64,000 nucleotides of DNA from Algoriphagus sp. AK58 (GCF_014324365.1 NZ_QEIG01000020.1:124001-188000); one strand, 5' to 3'. Counted from the stretch's first letter, positions 1 to 8,537 are shown. Made by a program: numbers and translations. Notes: a model not told the origin generated them from the letters alone.

Positions 1-192
1 TTGATGCTCCATGACCCGATAGACCTGATCTGACTCGGCGAGGCCCCTTCCGACTTCAAATTCACTTTTGATCCAAAGACCAATCAAAATAGCTGCCCAG
101 AGTCCAAGAGAAAGTCCCAGGGTATTGATCAAAAAAGTGAGTTTGTGTTTGGCAAAGCCGCGAAGGGCGATTTTTAGATAGTTGGTTAGCAT
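1..192 (-). CDS. ABC transporter permease, N-terminal part (cut by window edge)
   Basis: Reading leftward from the ATG at 192 gives about 64 codons before the window ends. The start NYLKIALRGFAKHK, followed by a hydrophobic segment (about residues 19-41) and then a stretch with ESDQVYRVMEH, is the usual N-terminus of FtsX/MacB-type permeases of Bacteroidota, whose large periplasmic domain follows the first membrane helix. It lies downstream of the ATPase and adaptor genes on the same strand and is presumably the third component of that exporter. Only the first helix is visible, so substrate and completeness cannot be judged. Confidence 0.8.
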   Translation of the reverse strand, partial: MLTNYLKIALRGFAKHKLTFLINTLGLSLGLWAAILIGLWIKSEFEVGRGLAESDQVYRVMEHQ

Positions 193-263
193 GAGAAGTT
201 GGGAAGTTTGGGGGTATGGGAGTTGGAAAGTTTGGGGGTATGGGAGTTGGAAAGTTTGGAGGT
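192..263. repeat. Three tandem 24-nt purine-rich repeats
   Basis: Copies lie at 192-215 (degenerate), 216-239 and 240-263; the last two are nearly identical, built on ATGGGAGTTGGAAAGTTTGG. An inverted 8-nt match (ACTCCCAT, 782-789) lies just past the neighbouring four-helix-bundle gene, so that gene sits between inverted purine/pyrimidine-biased tracts. The repeat directly abuts the permease start codon. Confidence 0.75.
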
Positions 264-364
264 TGGGAAGTATGTTGAATAGAATTTGGGAGAGATGTTT
301 TAAAATACTTCTATTTTCAATAATTTGATTTTCATCCAGTTAGCATCATTTAATCTAGCCAATC

Positions 365-766
365 ATGGAAACTTTCAAATTTGAAAAACTAAGAATCTGG
401 CACACAGCGATGGATTTTGGGGAGTTGATTTTTGATGCCTCAGGCCAATTTCCGATCGACGAGAAATACAATTTGATCTCACAAATTCGTAGAGCAGCTG
501 ATTCCATAGCTCTAAATATCGCCGAAGGTTCCACTGGCCAATCGAACAAGGAATTCCGAAAATTCATCGGTTATTCGTTACGATCATTGGCTGAGGTGGT
601 CACCTGTTTGCACAAGGCAAGAAGAAGGAAGTATCTATCTGAAGCTGATTTTTCCAACTTTTATACTCAAGCCTATGCTTTGATGAACAGTATGGGAGCT
701 TTTCGAGCTACTTTGAAAACCAAAAAGCCAACTGATCGCGGAAGTGCAAACTCAGGAGGAAAATGA
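365..766 (+). CDS. Four-helix-bundle protein (S23/IVS type)
   Basis: 133 residues with the family's hallmarks: FEKLRIWHTAMDF at the start, FPIDEKYNLISQIRRAADSI in the middle, then LNIAEGSTGQSNKEF and SLRSLAEVVTCLHKARRR. This is the small four-helix-bundle family first met as the product of intervening sequences in 23S rRNA and related to the Avd accessory protein of diversity-generating retroelements; its cellular role is unclear. It faces against the surrounding ABC operon and lies between the ATPase stop and the permease start. A second, related copy is at 1633-1986 in the next gap of the same operon. The C-terminus (TDRGSANSGGK) is longer than in that copy. Confidence 0.88.
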   Translation: METFKFEKLRIWHTAMDFGELIFDASGQFPIDEKYNLISQIRRAADSIALNIAEGSTGQSNKEFRKFIGYSLRSLAEVVTCLHKARRRKYLSEADFSNFYTQAYALMNSMGAFRATLKTKKPTDRGSANSGGK

Positions 767-800
767 CCTCCTGACTTCCTTACTCCCATTCTTCCCTGCA

Positions 801-1499
801 TCATACATGAAATTGCTCCCGGATATTCTCCGTCACCACTTTTCCGTCAAAGAGATTGATCACGCGATGGGCGTAGTTGGCGTCGTGAGGAGAGTGGGTC
901 ACCATCACGATAGTGGTGCCTTCATTGTTTAACTCCTCTAGAAGACGCATTACTTCTTCCCCATTTTTAGAATCCAAGTTACCGGTAGGTTCGTCAGCCA
1001 GAATTACCGCCGGCTTGGCCACAATCGCCCGTGCAATAGCCACACGCTGCTGCTGACCACCGGAAAGCTGCTGAGGAAAGTGATTGCGCCGGTGCATGAT
1101 ATTCATACGCGTAAGTACTTCCTCCACTCGCTTTTTACGCTCATCCGTACTGATTTTCAGGTACAAGAGTGGTAGTTCCACATTTTCAAATACTGTCAGT
1201 TCATCGATCAGGTTAAAGCTTTGAAATACAAATCCAATGTTGCCTTTTCTCAAAGCCGAACGCTGTCTTTCAGAATAGGCAGCTACTTCCTTATCCAGGA
1301 AATAATATTCCCCGCTATCAGGATTATCCAGCAAGCCAATGATGTTGAGCAAGGTAGACTTGCCACAACCCGAAGGCCCCATAATGGCGACAAATTCTCC
1401 TTTTTTGATTTCGATTTGAATGCCGTCGAGCGCGGTAGTTTCGACTTCTTCGGTGGTGTAAAGCTTTTTGAGGTTTACGGTTTTGATGACGTTTTCCAT
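801..1499 (-). CDS. ABC transporter ATP-binding protein (LolD/MacB type)
   Basis: 232 residues starting at the ATG at 1499 (MENVIKTVNLKK). The same frame is open further upstream to 1658, but that part is translated repeat DNA and has no family similarity. Walker A is GPSGCGKST, the Q-loop region is FVFQSFNLID, the signature is LSGGQQQR and Walker B is VILADEPTG, followed by the H-loop MVTHSPHDA. Length and motifs fit the LolD/MacB subfamily that powers FtsX-type permeases. Upstream lies the periplasmic adaptor gene and downstream the permease, so the three probably form one MacAB-like exporter or lipoprotein/peptide transport system. Each gap contains an extra four-helix-bundle gene. Confidence 0.93.
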   Translation of the reverse strand: MENVIKTVNLKKLYTTEEVETTALDGIQIEIKKGEFVAIMGPSGCGKSTLLNIIGLLDNPDSGEYYFLDKEVAAYSERQRSALRKGNIGFVFQSFNLIDELTVFENVELPLLYLKISTDERKKRVEEVLTRMNIMHRRNHFPQQLSGGQQQRVAIARAIVAKPAVILADEPTGNLDSKNGEEVMRLLEELNNEGTTIVMVTHSPHDANYAHRVINLFDGKVVTENIREQFHV

Positions 1500-1511
1500 A
1501 GTGATGAGATT

Positions 1512-1619
1512 GAAGACGGGAGACCGAAGAATCCGGATCCCATCGATTAATTGAAGTTTTAAGTTTGAAGATTGGAGACCGAAGACCGAAGAAAACGGAC
1601 CCCAACGATTAATTATAGT
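1512..1619. repeat. Heptamer-based direct repeat, left flank of four-helix-bundle gene
   Basis: Two related segments of roughly 50 nt (about 1512-1557 and 1567-1619) each begin with heptamers of the form GRAGACC (GAAGACG GGAGACC GAAGAAT; GAAGATT GGAGACC GAAGACC) and end with a CGATTAATT-AGTTT block. The first, GAAGACGGGAGACCG at 1512-1526, has an exact 15-nt inverted match at 2129-2143 on the other side of the gene at 1633-1986. Confidence 0.8.
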
Positions 1620-1632
1620 TTGGGGGTTAAAT

Positions 1633-1986
1633 TCATTTAATGTTATTCTTAAATCCAATGGTCATATTCATCAGATCAAAACTATCCTTATAATTTTTTT
1701 CAAATTCTTCAATAGTTATATAGCTCCTTCGCTTTGCTTTATACAGGCAGGTAACTACCTCAGCAATAGATCTGATTGAAAAACCAAGAAACCTATGTTG
1801 CTCTGGATTAGTCTGGGAAATAGAGCCTTCGGCAATATTTAAAGCAATTGAATCAGCAGCCCGATTGATTTGGCCTGTCAAGTTGTACAATTCCTCTTTG
1901 GGAAATTTCTTAGAAAGCTCATGGATTTCCTCAGCCAAATCCATGGCTTTTTGCCAGATTAAAAGTTTTTCAAATTTAAAGTTCAT
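1633..1986 (-). CDS. Four-helix-bundle protein (S23/IVS type), second copy
   Basis: 117 residues with the same signature as the gene at 365-766: FEKLLIWQKAMDLAEEIH, FPKEELYNLTGQINRAADSI, LNIAEGSISQTNPEQ and SIRSIAEVVTCLYKAKRR. It lies in the gap between adaptor and ATPase genes of the ABC operon, in the operon's direction. It is bracketed by heptamer repeats in opposite orientation (1512-1619 and 2090-2152), so gene plus flanks could fold as a long hairpin, as rRNA intervening sequences do. The family's function is unknown; inserted-cassette status is my inference from the flanks. Confidence 0.88.
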   Translation of the reverse strand: MNFKFEKLLIWQKAMDLAEEIHELSKKFPKEELYNLTGQINRAADSIALNIAEGSISQTNPEQHRFLGFSIRSIAEVVTCLYKAKRRSYITIEEFEKNYKDSFDLMNMTIGFKNNIK

Positions 1987-2089
1987 CTATTTATTGATTT
2001 GATTATCAGAACTTAATATTAAAATTATTCACCAAACTCAAGGATAGAAAACAATCAATCTTCCACCTATTCCAGAAATCCTGAACCAA

Positions 2090-2152
2090 TCTCCGGTCTT
2101 CCGTCTTCGGTCATCTGTCTTCAGTCTCCGGTCTCCCGTCTTCCGTCTCCCC
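2090..2152. repeat. Nine tandem heptamers, consensus TCTYCNG
   Basis: The stretch divides without remainder into nine 7-nt units (TCTCCGG, TCTTCCG, TCTTCGG, TCATCTG, TCTTCAG, TCTCCGG, TCTCCCG, TCTTCCG, TCTCCCC). It is the reverse complement in kind of the repeats at 1512-1619. It ends three bases before the stop codon of the adaptor gene. Confidence 0.85.
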
Positions 2153-2154
2153 AC

Positions 2155-3405
2155 TTATTTCAAATTCAACACTTCATTCGTCCCGAAATTCTCGTATCCG
2201 CTGATGATCACTTTTTCGCCTTCAACCAGGCCTTCGAGAACTTCATAGAACTCGGGATTCTTTCTGCCCAAGCGGATAGTTCTTTTTTCAGCATTGCCGG
2301 AAGCATTCAGCACATAGACCCAGTTGCCTCCGGTATCTTTGAAGAAGCCTCCGGTCGGAAGGAGCAGGCTTTGCTCGCTTTGGCCGAGTTCGAGACGAAT
2401 GCGGACACTCTGCCCTCTTCGAATTCCTTCCGGTGCTGTACCGGTGAAAATCATATCCACCTCAAATCGACCATTGGTAATGGTTGGGTAGATTTTGGAG
2501 ATTTCCAACTCATATTCCTGCCCGCTGAGGGTAAATTTTCCTCTTAAACCCTGGCTGACTCGAGGCAAATAGAGTTCGTCGATCGGAACTCTTACTTTGA
2601 ATTCATCCAGGATATCAATCTGTCCATAGCGCTGTCCGGGATTGATGGCCTGTCCGACCTCCAGTTGCTGAGGAGTAGCCAGCTGCCCTGCGATCGGAGC
2701 GGTGATGATCAGATTATCCAGAATATTTCCCACGCCCGTGAGGGAAGCATTCATCCGGTTTTCCGACATTCTCAGCTGATTGAGCTGAATGGACCGGGCC
2801 ACAGAGTCATTACGATAAGAAGCATAGGTCAATTTGCGGCGCTTGACATTGTATTCGTATTGCTCTTTGACCTCTTCAAATTCCCGATCGGAAACCAACT
2901 TCTTGTCATGTAATTCCTTGAATCGCTTGTATTGAGGTTCCAACAGGCTGATTTGGTAATCGATCTCGGCCAATTGTCCTTGCTGATTGAGATCGTTTTG
3001 ATCCAAGAGCAATCGGGTTTGTCGAAGGTTGTTGATCTGCTCGTAAAGCATGGTCTCCCGCTGCATCACATCAAGCTGAAGGTTGGAGTTGTTGAGCACA
3101 AGGATGGTGTCTCCCCGCTTTAGTAATGCACCGGATTCCCTGACTACCTTGTGAATGACACCTCCTTCGATGGCATCGAGGTAAACTGTACGGGCAGGTT
3201 CAATCTGTCCGGAGACCAAAATGTAATCGGTAAATTCCCCAGTTTTGACTGTTCCAATACTGATTCGGTCCTTTTCCACATTCATGGTGGAGCGATGATC
3301 TGCAAATCCCAACTGGTAAATAATCCCCCCAAGTACCACAGCTCCTCCGAGGATGGCGGCTATCTTTTTGGGAGTCCAGGTTTTCTTTTCAATTTTTCTG
3401 TCCAT
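2155..3405 (-). CDS. Periplasmic adaptor subunit (HlyD/MacA/RND-type membrane fusion protein)
   Basis: 416 residues. A single N-terminal membrane anchor (about residues 13-31) is followed by a barrel-sandwich half (GTVKTGEFTDYILVSGQIEPARTVYLDA), a long alpha-hairpin/coiled coil (about 115-215), the second lipoyl half (LIITAPIAGQLATPQQLEVG) and beta-barrel/membrane-proximal domains ending in GLVEGEKVIISGYENF. Such proteins link an inner-membrane ABC or RND pump to an outer-membrane channel. No TolC-like channel gene is visible here. It is the first gene of the minus-strand operon and carries a sigma-54-like promoter 34 nt upstream, facing a sigma-54 regulator gene. Confidence 0.92.
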   Translation of the reverse strand: MDRKIEKKTWTPKKIAAILGGAVVLGGIIYQLGFADHRSTMNVEKDRISIGTVKTGEFTDYILVSGQIEPARTVYLDAIEGGVIHKVVRESGALLKRGDTILVLNNSNLQLDVMQRETMLYEQINNLRQTRLLLDQNDLNQQGQLAEIDYQISLLEPQYKRFKELHDKKLVSDREFEEVKEQYEYNVKRRKLTYASYRNDSVARSIQLNQLRMSENRMNASLTGVGNILDNLIITAPIAGQLATPQQLEVGQAINPGQRYGQIDILDEFKVRVPIDELYLPRVSQGLRGKFTLSGQEYELEISKIYPTITNGRFEVDMIFTGTAPEGIRRGQSVRIRLELGQSEQSLLLPTGGFFKDTGGNWVYVLNASGNAEKRTIRLGRKNPEFYEVLEGLVEGEKVIISGYENFGTNEVLNLK

Positions 3406-3438
3406 TGTGTGTTGCTGCCTAGTGGCGGTACTCCCTTA

Positions 3439-3456
3439 ATGCCAAAGGCTGTGCCA
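3439..3456 (-). promoter_or_regulatory. Sigma-54-like (-24/-12) promoter of the ABC exporter operon
   Basis: On the minus strand the sequence TGGCACAGCCTTTGGCAT matches the sigma-54 consensus TGGCAC-N5-TTGC with one change in the -12 element (TTGG for TTGC). The predicted start near 3430 leaves a leader of about 25 nt before the ATG at 3405. The divergent neighbour is a sigma-54-dependent activator, which makes the assignment plausible. Confidence 0.6.
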
Positions 3457-3723
3457 TGCCCAAAAAGCCCTGAAATGCTCAAATAGCGGGGTTTGGGCGG
3501 TCAAGGAAAAATCCTTCTCGAACATTTTCGTCCGCCAGCGAACAAAAGTGATCCAAAGACGAAAAATAAATCCTAACTTATCATTAGGCTTATCGATTTC
3601 AAAAACGGCCATTTTCGCCCGAAAACGGACCTTTTGGAAAAATTTTCACCAAAAATCCAAATCGGCAGACTTTTGGAATTCCATACAAAGTCCGCAAATG
3701 CGGATGAAAAACTTTCTGCTATT

Positions 3724-5112
3724 ATGAATGAGCAACGAACCGGAAAAATCCTCATCGTCGATGACAATGAAGACTTGCTAAAAGCCGCCAAAATTTTTCT
3801 CAAAAGACACTTTGCCCAGGTGGACACGGAAACCAACCCGGACCTGCTGCCGATCCTCACGCATAATGAAAACTATGACGTGATCCTCCTAGACATGAAC
3901 TTCACCAAGGATGTGAGTTCGGGACAGGAAGGCTTTTATTGGTTGGATCGGATTTTGGAGCTCGATCCATCGGCCGTAGTCGTCCTGATCACCGCTTATG
4001 GAGATGTGAATCTGGCCGTAAAAGCCATTAAGGAAGGGGCAACGGATTTTGTGCTCAAGCCTTGGGAAAACGAGCGTCTCCTAGCCACCTTAAATTCTGC
4101 CCTTCAGCTCCGACAGAAAAAACTCGAGGTCAACCTGCTCAAGGACCAGAAGCAGACGCTTCAGCAGGACATGGACAACAAGTTCAAAGACATCATTGGC
4201 CAAAGTCCCTCGATGCAAAAAGTTTTTGAAACCATCGAGCGTGTAGCTTCTACCGATGCCAATGTTTTGATCTTAGGAGAAAACGGAACCGGAAAAGAAC
4301 TGATTGCCCGGGCGATCCACCGTCATTCCCGACGAAGCCGGGAGGCTTTTGTAGGGGTAGATTTGGGTTCGATCACCTCCACCCTATTTGAATCAGAGCT
4401 TTTTGGACACAAAAAAGGTGCTTTCACCGATGCCAAGGAAGACCGCGCAGGCCGATTCGAACAAGCGCACAAGGGAACCCTCTTCCTGGATGAAATCGGA
4501 AACCTTCCCTTACCCCTTCAAGCGAAGCTATTGGCAGCACTTCAAAACCGCCAAGTCACCCGAGTAGGTGCCAATAGACCGGTGGATGTAAATATCCGAT
4601 TGATTTCGGCTACAAACATGCCCGTGTACAACATGGTCTATGACAACAGCTTCCGTCAAGATTTACTTTACCGAATCAATACCATAGAGATCACCTTGCC
4701 TCCACTTCGGGAGCGAGTGGAAGATATCCCGCTATTGGCCGATCATTTTATCAGCTACTATTCCAAGAAGTATAACAAAGACATCCGAAAAGCCTCTGAA
4801 CCTCTGCTGAAACGAATGACAAAATACCATTGGCCAGGTAATATTCGAGAGCTTCAGCATAGCATCGAGCGGGCGGTGATCATGTCCAACCACAACGTGC
4901 TGCAGCCTGAGGATCTGTTTTTGCAAAAAATGGGACAACCCGAAAAATCGGAGGAAAACGTGAGTCTGGAGCACTTGAATATCGAGGACGTGGAACGCAT
5001 CCTTATCCGGAAAGCCCTCCAAAAACACAACGGACATATCACCCGGGCTGCAGATGAACTCGGCTTGACCCGATCCTCTTTGTACCGAAGACTGGAAAAA
5101 TATGGTCTATAG
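3724..5112 (+). CDS. Sigma-54-dependent response regulator, NtrC family
   Basis: 462 residues from the ATG at 3724 (MNEQRTGKILIVDDNED); the upstream 30 in-frame codons look non-coding. The N-terminal receiver has the acidic pair in VDDNED and phospho-acceptor Asp57 in VILLDMNF. The central AAA+ domain shows Walker A GENGTGKE, the sigma-54 contact loop GAFTDA, and Walker B GTLFLDEIGN. The C-terminus is a Fis-type helix-turn-helix (AADELGLTRSSLYRRLEKYG). It overlaps the kinase gene by 11 nt and is divergent from the ABC exporter operon, its likely target. It should activate transcription with RpoN after phosphorylation by the partner kinase. Confidence 0.95.
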   Translation: MNEQRTGKILIVDDNEDLLKAAKIFLKRHFAQVDTETNPDLLPILTHNENYDVILLDMNFTKDVSSGQEGFYWLDRILELDPSAVVVLITAYGDVNLAVKAIKEGATDFVLKPWENERLLATLNSALQLRQKKLEVNLLKDQKQTLQQDMDNKFKDIIGQSPSMQKVFETIERVASTDANVLILGENGTGKELIARAIHRHSRRSREAFVGVDLGSITSTLFESELFGHKKGAFTDAKEDRAGRFEQAHKGTLFLDEIGNLPLPLQAKLLAALQNRQVTRVGANRPVDVNIRLISATNMPVYNMVYDNSFRQDLLYRINTIEITLPPLRERVEDIPLLADHFISYYSKKYNKDIRKASEPLLKRMTKYHWPGNIRELQHSIERAVIMSNHNVLQPEDLFLQKMGQPEKSEENVSLEHLNIEDVERILIRKALQKHNGHITRAADELGLTRSSLYRRLEKYGL

Positions 5113-6454
5113 GAAATTTTCGATCGGTATCAGTATTCGGATTTTGGCGATTACTGGACTTATTTTTCTGGCAGTTTGGCTGTTTTACACCAAAGACCTC
5201 TGGCTTGCGCCGGGGATTTTAGTGGTGATGGTGGCGTTTTTGGCAGGAGAGATGATCTACTATGTCAACTCGATCAATCAAAAACTTGCCCGCTTTTTGG
5301 ACTCCATCCGCTTTGCCGATTTCTCCTCATCCTTTACCACCGATAGCAAGATGGGCCAATCTTTCCGAGAGGTCAATCAGGCCTTCAATGAGGTAATGGA
5401 GGTTTTCAAGCAGACCCGGGCCGAAAAGGAGGAACAGATGCTTTTTCTCCAAGTGATCATTCAACATATCAATACCGGAATCATCTCCTTCAACGCGGAA
5501 GGAAAAATCGGAGTGATCAACAATGCCGCCAAGCATCTCCTGCAAATCCCACAGTTTCGGGATATCAGCGATCTGGGAAAACTTTCCAAAAAACTCCTAC
5601 AGGAAATTCTGGAAATGAAGCCCGGGCAGCGGGTCTCCTTCAAGGTCAATCCCACCATGCACCTGATCATCCAATCCACTGCGCTGAAAATGGGCGGAAA
5701 AAGCTGGACCCTCCTCTCCTTTCAAAACATCAATGCCGAACTTCAATCCAACGAACTGGAGGCTTGGCAAAATCTGACTAAAGTGCTCCGACACGAAATC
5801 ATGAATTCCATCACGCCGATTTCCAGTTTGGTGGATTCGCTCCGTACCATCCTGGATGAGGACAGCTACGTGCAGCAAGAAGGTATATTGATCAAAAAAG
5901 ATGGCTTTTTGGATATTCAGGAAGGACTGGACACCATTGCTAACCGAAGCAAAGGATTGGTAAATTTTGTCAATGCCTATCGGGATTATACCAATATACC
6001 GCAGCCCAAAAAGGAGTTGGTTTCTGTGGAAAATTTGATCGAGAATGTTTGCCAATTGATGAAAGAAGACCTCAAATCCAAGGAAATCGAGGTTCATAAA
6101 GAACTGAACCCGGAAAACCTGGAAATCCTCTGCGACCCGGATCAAATCACCATGATCCTGATTAATCTGGTCAAAAACGCTTCCGAATCCTTGCACAATC
6201 AAGCTGATCGGCAGATCTGGATCCGGGCTTTTGGCCAAGGAGATCTGGGCAGTACCATCCAAATCGAAGACAACGGACCGGGGATCGTTCCTGAAGCTTT
6301 GGAACGGATTTTTGTACCCTTCTACACCACCAAAAAGACCGGCTCAGGTATAGGCCTGGCGATTTCCAGACAGATCATGAACCTTCATCGGGGAAGCTTG
6401 ACTGTCCTTTCTGATCCTGAGAAAAAGACGGTTTTTAGTTTGAATTTTAGGTAG
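5102..6454 (+). CDS. Sensor histidine kinase, NtrB/NtrY-like partner of the regulator
   Basis: 450 residues. Two membrane segments near the N-terminus (about 10-28 and 36-56) with almost no loop between them suggest sensing within or behind the membrane. A PAS-like region follows (about 115-215, INTGIISFNAEGKIGVINNAA). The H-box is VLRHEIMNSITPISSL (His near 232), the N-box ITMILINLVKNASES, the G-boxes IEDNGPGI and GSGIGLAIS. The start codon lies inside the end of the regulator gene, indicating translational coupling. The organization matches the AlgB/NtrC-type pairs that sit beside MacB-like exporters in Bacteroidota; the signal is unknown. Confidence 0.94.
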   Translation: MVYRKFSIGISIRILAITGLIFLAVWLFYTKDLWLAPGILVVMVAFLAGEMIYYVNSINQKLARFLDSIRFADFSSSFTTDSKMGQSFREVNQAFNEVMEVFKQTRAEKEEQMLFLQVIIQHINTGIISFNAEGKIGVINNAAKHLLQIPQFRDISDLGKLSKKLLQEILEMKPGQRVSFKVNPTMHLIIQSTALKMGGKSWTLLSFQNINAELQSNELEAWQNLTKVLRHEIMNSITPISSLVDSLRTILDEDSYVQQEGILIKKDGFLDIQEGLDTIANRSKGLVNFVNAYRDYTNIPQPKKELVSVENLIENVCQLMKEDLKSKEIEVHKELNPENLEILCDPDQITMILINLVKNASESLHNQADRQIWIRAFGQGDLGSTIQIEDNGPGIVPEALERIFVPFYTTKKTGSGIGLAISRQIMNLHRGSLTVLSDPEKKTVFSLNFR

Positions 6455-6611
6455 TCGGTACACTCTTTGAAATGATCCTCTCGAAATTTCCATTCTTAAA
6501 ACCCAAACCCCATAACTTATAACCAACATATAATCATTACTTTACAGAAAAATCATTATTTCGATTCCACTTTTTTGAAATCATTTTTAGCACAATCCAA
6601 TAGGAACCCAA

Positions 6612-7133
6612 TTGAATAGACCGAAACCCAAAAATCAGCTTTTCTATTAGCCGGACTGATTTATGGAATTTCTCTCGACGGGGTTATAGATCGCAATGAA
6701 TTCCAAACTTTGAAAAATTGGTGCAACGATTTTGAACCACTTGTGAGCGTATTGAATTTCAGAGACTTCACGGCCAAATCATACCAATCATTGATTATGA
6801 AAAGTGAATGCAGAAGAAATAGAGAAAATCCGCACCATTTTGAATCAATTCCTGAAAGACCTCGGAGCCCAATCAGAAGATTTATCCAACCTCTTCTTCC
6901 TAAACGGGATCTTTGGAGGGCTTCTTGCCAGTGGAGACTTCAATACCTATGAGAGGTATAAACTGGGAAAGTGGCTGGACAAGAATGACCATTTAAGGGA
7001 AAGGCCTCCTTTTGATGAGCTTTTCGATATTATCTACTCGGTACTTGAAGCTAAAAAAGTGGACAAAAAAGAGGCAAAAAAACTAAAAAGCTTCTTCTTA
7101 AAAATGGATGGAAGCATGACCTTCCCCCCTTAA
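6612..7133 (+). pseudogene. Broken gene for a two-domain helical (TerB-like?) protein, two frame changes
   Basis: Three reading frames in a row carry coherent protein: from TTG 6612 (LNRPKPKNQL), then from 6641 in another frame (FLLAGLIYGISLDGVIDRNE), then from about 6804 back in the first frame (NAEEIEKIRTILNQFLKDLG to the stop at 7133). The switches fall at the T-run 6640-6643 and the A-run 6800-6803; one extra T and one fewer A would restore a single ORF of about 173 residues. The halves resemble each other (LAGLIYGISLDG-LKNWCNDF; LNGIFGGLLASGD-LGKWLDKND), suggesting a duplicated helical domain of TerB-like appearance. The last frame alone could be read from GTG 6804 (109 residues). Either a decaying gene or homopolymer sequencing errors. 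Confidence 0.6.
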
Positions 7134-7168
7134 CTATTAAGCCCAGATTCATTGAAGTGGATTGGCAC

Positions 7169-7624
7169 TTAATTCTTCTGAAAAGTCAGATAATCAGTTC
7201 CTCCATTTCCTCCACTGACATCTATTAATTCGATTTTGGAGGCAGAATGGGAGGTGATATCCCAATCATCATTCAAATCTTCAAATTTTGTAGATACCGG
7301 AAAGAAAATAGTAAAATCCAAATCATCAGGACTATCATCGCTACTGTCTTTTACTATGGACCAAGTCCCGGTGAACGTATTTACCCCATTGGTGGCTACA
7401 AGACTTCCATTGGGATTGAAGGTAAAAAGGAACCCATTGAAACTTGAAGTCTCATCTTTACCCGAATCGATAAACTTGGTGATCTTCCAAGTCCCAAGGC
7501 CCAAATCTTGGCTGATTTGGTCAATTTCAGATTCAGATGATTTGGAATCATCTTCACAAGACAGCACACCTAAGCTAAGCACTACTAGGCCAATGGTCTG
7601 GATAATTTTCAGGAAAGTTTTCAT
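7169..7624 (-). CDS. Small lipoprotein, lipocalin/META-like beta protein
   Basis: 151 residues. The N-terminus is a lipoprotein signal (VVLSLGVLSCEDD, lipidated Cys near 23). After an acidic Ser-rich linker comes GTWKITKFIDSGKDET, then FTFNPNGSLVATNG, FTGTWSI and a C-terminal SKIELIDVSGG-YLTFQKN. This pattern of short strands beginning with GxWxI and a FxxNG turn is common to lipocalin-like lipoproteins of Bacteroidota. No specific ligand or function is recognisable. It is a single gene, convergent with the broken gene to its left. Confidence 0.75.
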   Translation of the reverse strand: MKTFLKIIQTIGLVVLSLGVLSCEDDSKSSESEIDQISQDLGLGTWKITKFIDSGKDETSSFNGFLFTFNPNGSLVATNGVNTFTGTWSIVKDSSDDSPDDLDFTIFFPVSTKFEDLNDDWDITSHSASKIELIDVSGGNGGTDYLTFQKN

Positions 7625-7820
7625 AGTAGGATTGATTTAAGCCAATATAAATTCCTCATTTTCAACAAATAAACACGATCCAAAACTCACTTAAACGGCT
7701 GATTTTCATCATGAAATCCTCCAATACCCATCCAGCACGAAACATTTTTAAATGGAATTGCGAATCTAACCTAAGTCCTACCCCCTTTTCCCAAATCTTT
7801 CCCATTCCAGCCATACCGTC

Positions 7821-8537
7821 ATGAGAATTTTAGTTGCATGTATTCTTATTTGCCTGGTATCTCACACATCCTGGGCACAATTTGAGGACAAAGTCCAATT
7901 GGGGCTTTATGGAAATATCGGGTTTCCCGTCGGGGAGTTCAGCCAAACAGTCAGCAACTCAATGGGAGGCACCGGCTGGGGAACAGGAATTAATTTTCTG
8001 TTCAATCCCAAAAAAGGCAGGGAATTCTCGCCAGTATTGATTGGAATAGAAGGGAATTATCTACATCTCGGAACCGAGAAAACGCCAGAGTCCCAATTTT
8101 TACCCCGGCTCAAAACTACCTTTAACTACTTCAATGTGGGACCTATCATCCGTGCCATGCTGAGCAATAAAGAAGAAGGGATCATCCCTTTTGTAGACGG
8201 ATTTGTAGGACTGAAAGTGCTCAACACCAAAACCAAAATCGACAACAGCTTACTCGACACACTTTTGGATCAGGAGTACCTTGAAAGTCTTCTTTCCACC
8301 AACTACGAGGGTTTGGGATATGGGCTTGGTATTGGTTTTTTCTCCAGGAAAATTAAAAATGAACCTTTTGATACGAGTGCTAGCTTTTACCTCAAACTCC
8401 AATACCAATATGGTGATCGGATAAACTATGTCAAGCGGGGAAGTGTCGAGGTGGACAGGGAAGGCTTTATCACTTATGAGACTGGCAAAACTCCTACTTC
8501 CCTTCTTTCTCTCCAACTTGGAATCCTATTCAGATAA
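7821..8537 (+). CDS. Outer-membrane beta-barrel protein
   Basis: 238 residues with a cleavable signal peptide (VACILICLVSHTSWAQ). The mature part opens with VQLGLYGNIGFPVGEFSQ and continues with alternating aromatic strands and glycine turns, ending LSLQLGILFR; the terminal aromatic-x-aromatic/Arg pattern suits an outer-membrane barrel of about 10-12 strands (porin family/OmpW-like size). No substrate can be inferred. It ends at a bidirectional terminator shared with the dehydrogenase gene to the right. Confidence 0.75.
   Translation: MRILVACILICLVSHTSWAQFEDKVQLGLYGNIGFPVGEFSQTVSNSMGGTGWGTGINFLFNPKKGREFSPVLIGIEGNYLHLGTEKTPESQFLPRLKTTFNYFNVGPIIRAMLSNKEEGIIPFVDGFVGLKVLNTKTKIDNSLLDTLLDQEYLESLLSTNYEGLGYGLGIGFFSRKIKNEPFDTSASFYLKLQYQYGDRINYVKRGSVEVDREGFITYETGKTPTSLLSLQLGILFR

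Noticed and set aside
1500..1658. N-terminal extension of the ABC ATPase to 1658
   Set aside because: The extra residues come from the heptamer repeats; the family N-terminus begins at 1499.
365..1986. Diversity-generating retroelement suggested by the Avd-like four-helix-bundle proteins
   Set aside because: No reverse transcriptase and no template/variable repeat pair is present in the window.
2090..2152. CRISPR-like array
   Set aside because: Units are 7 nt without spacers and no cas gene is nearby.
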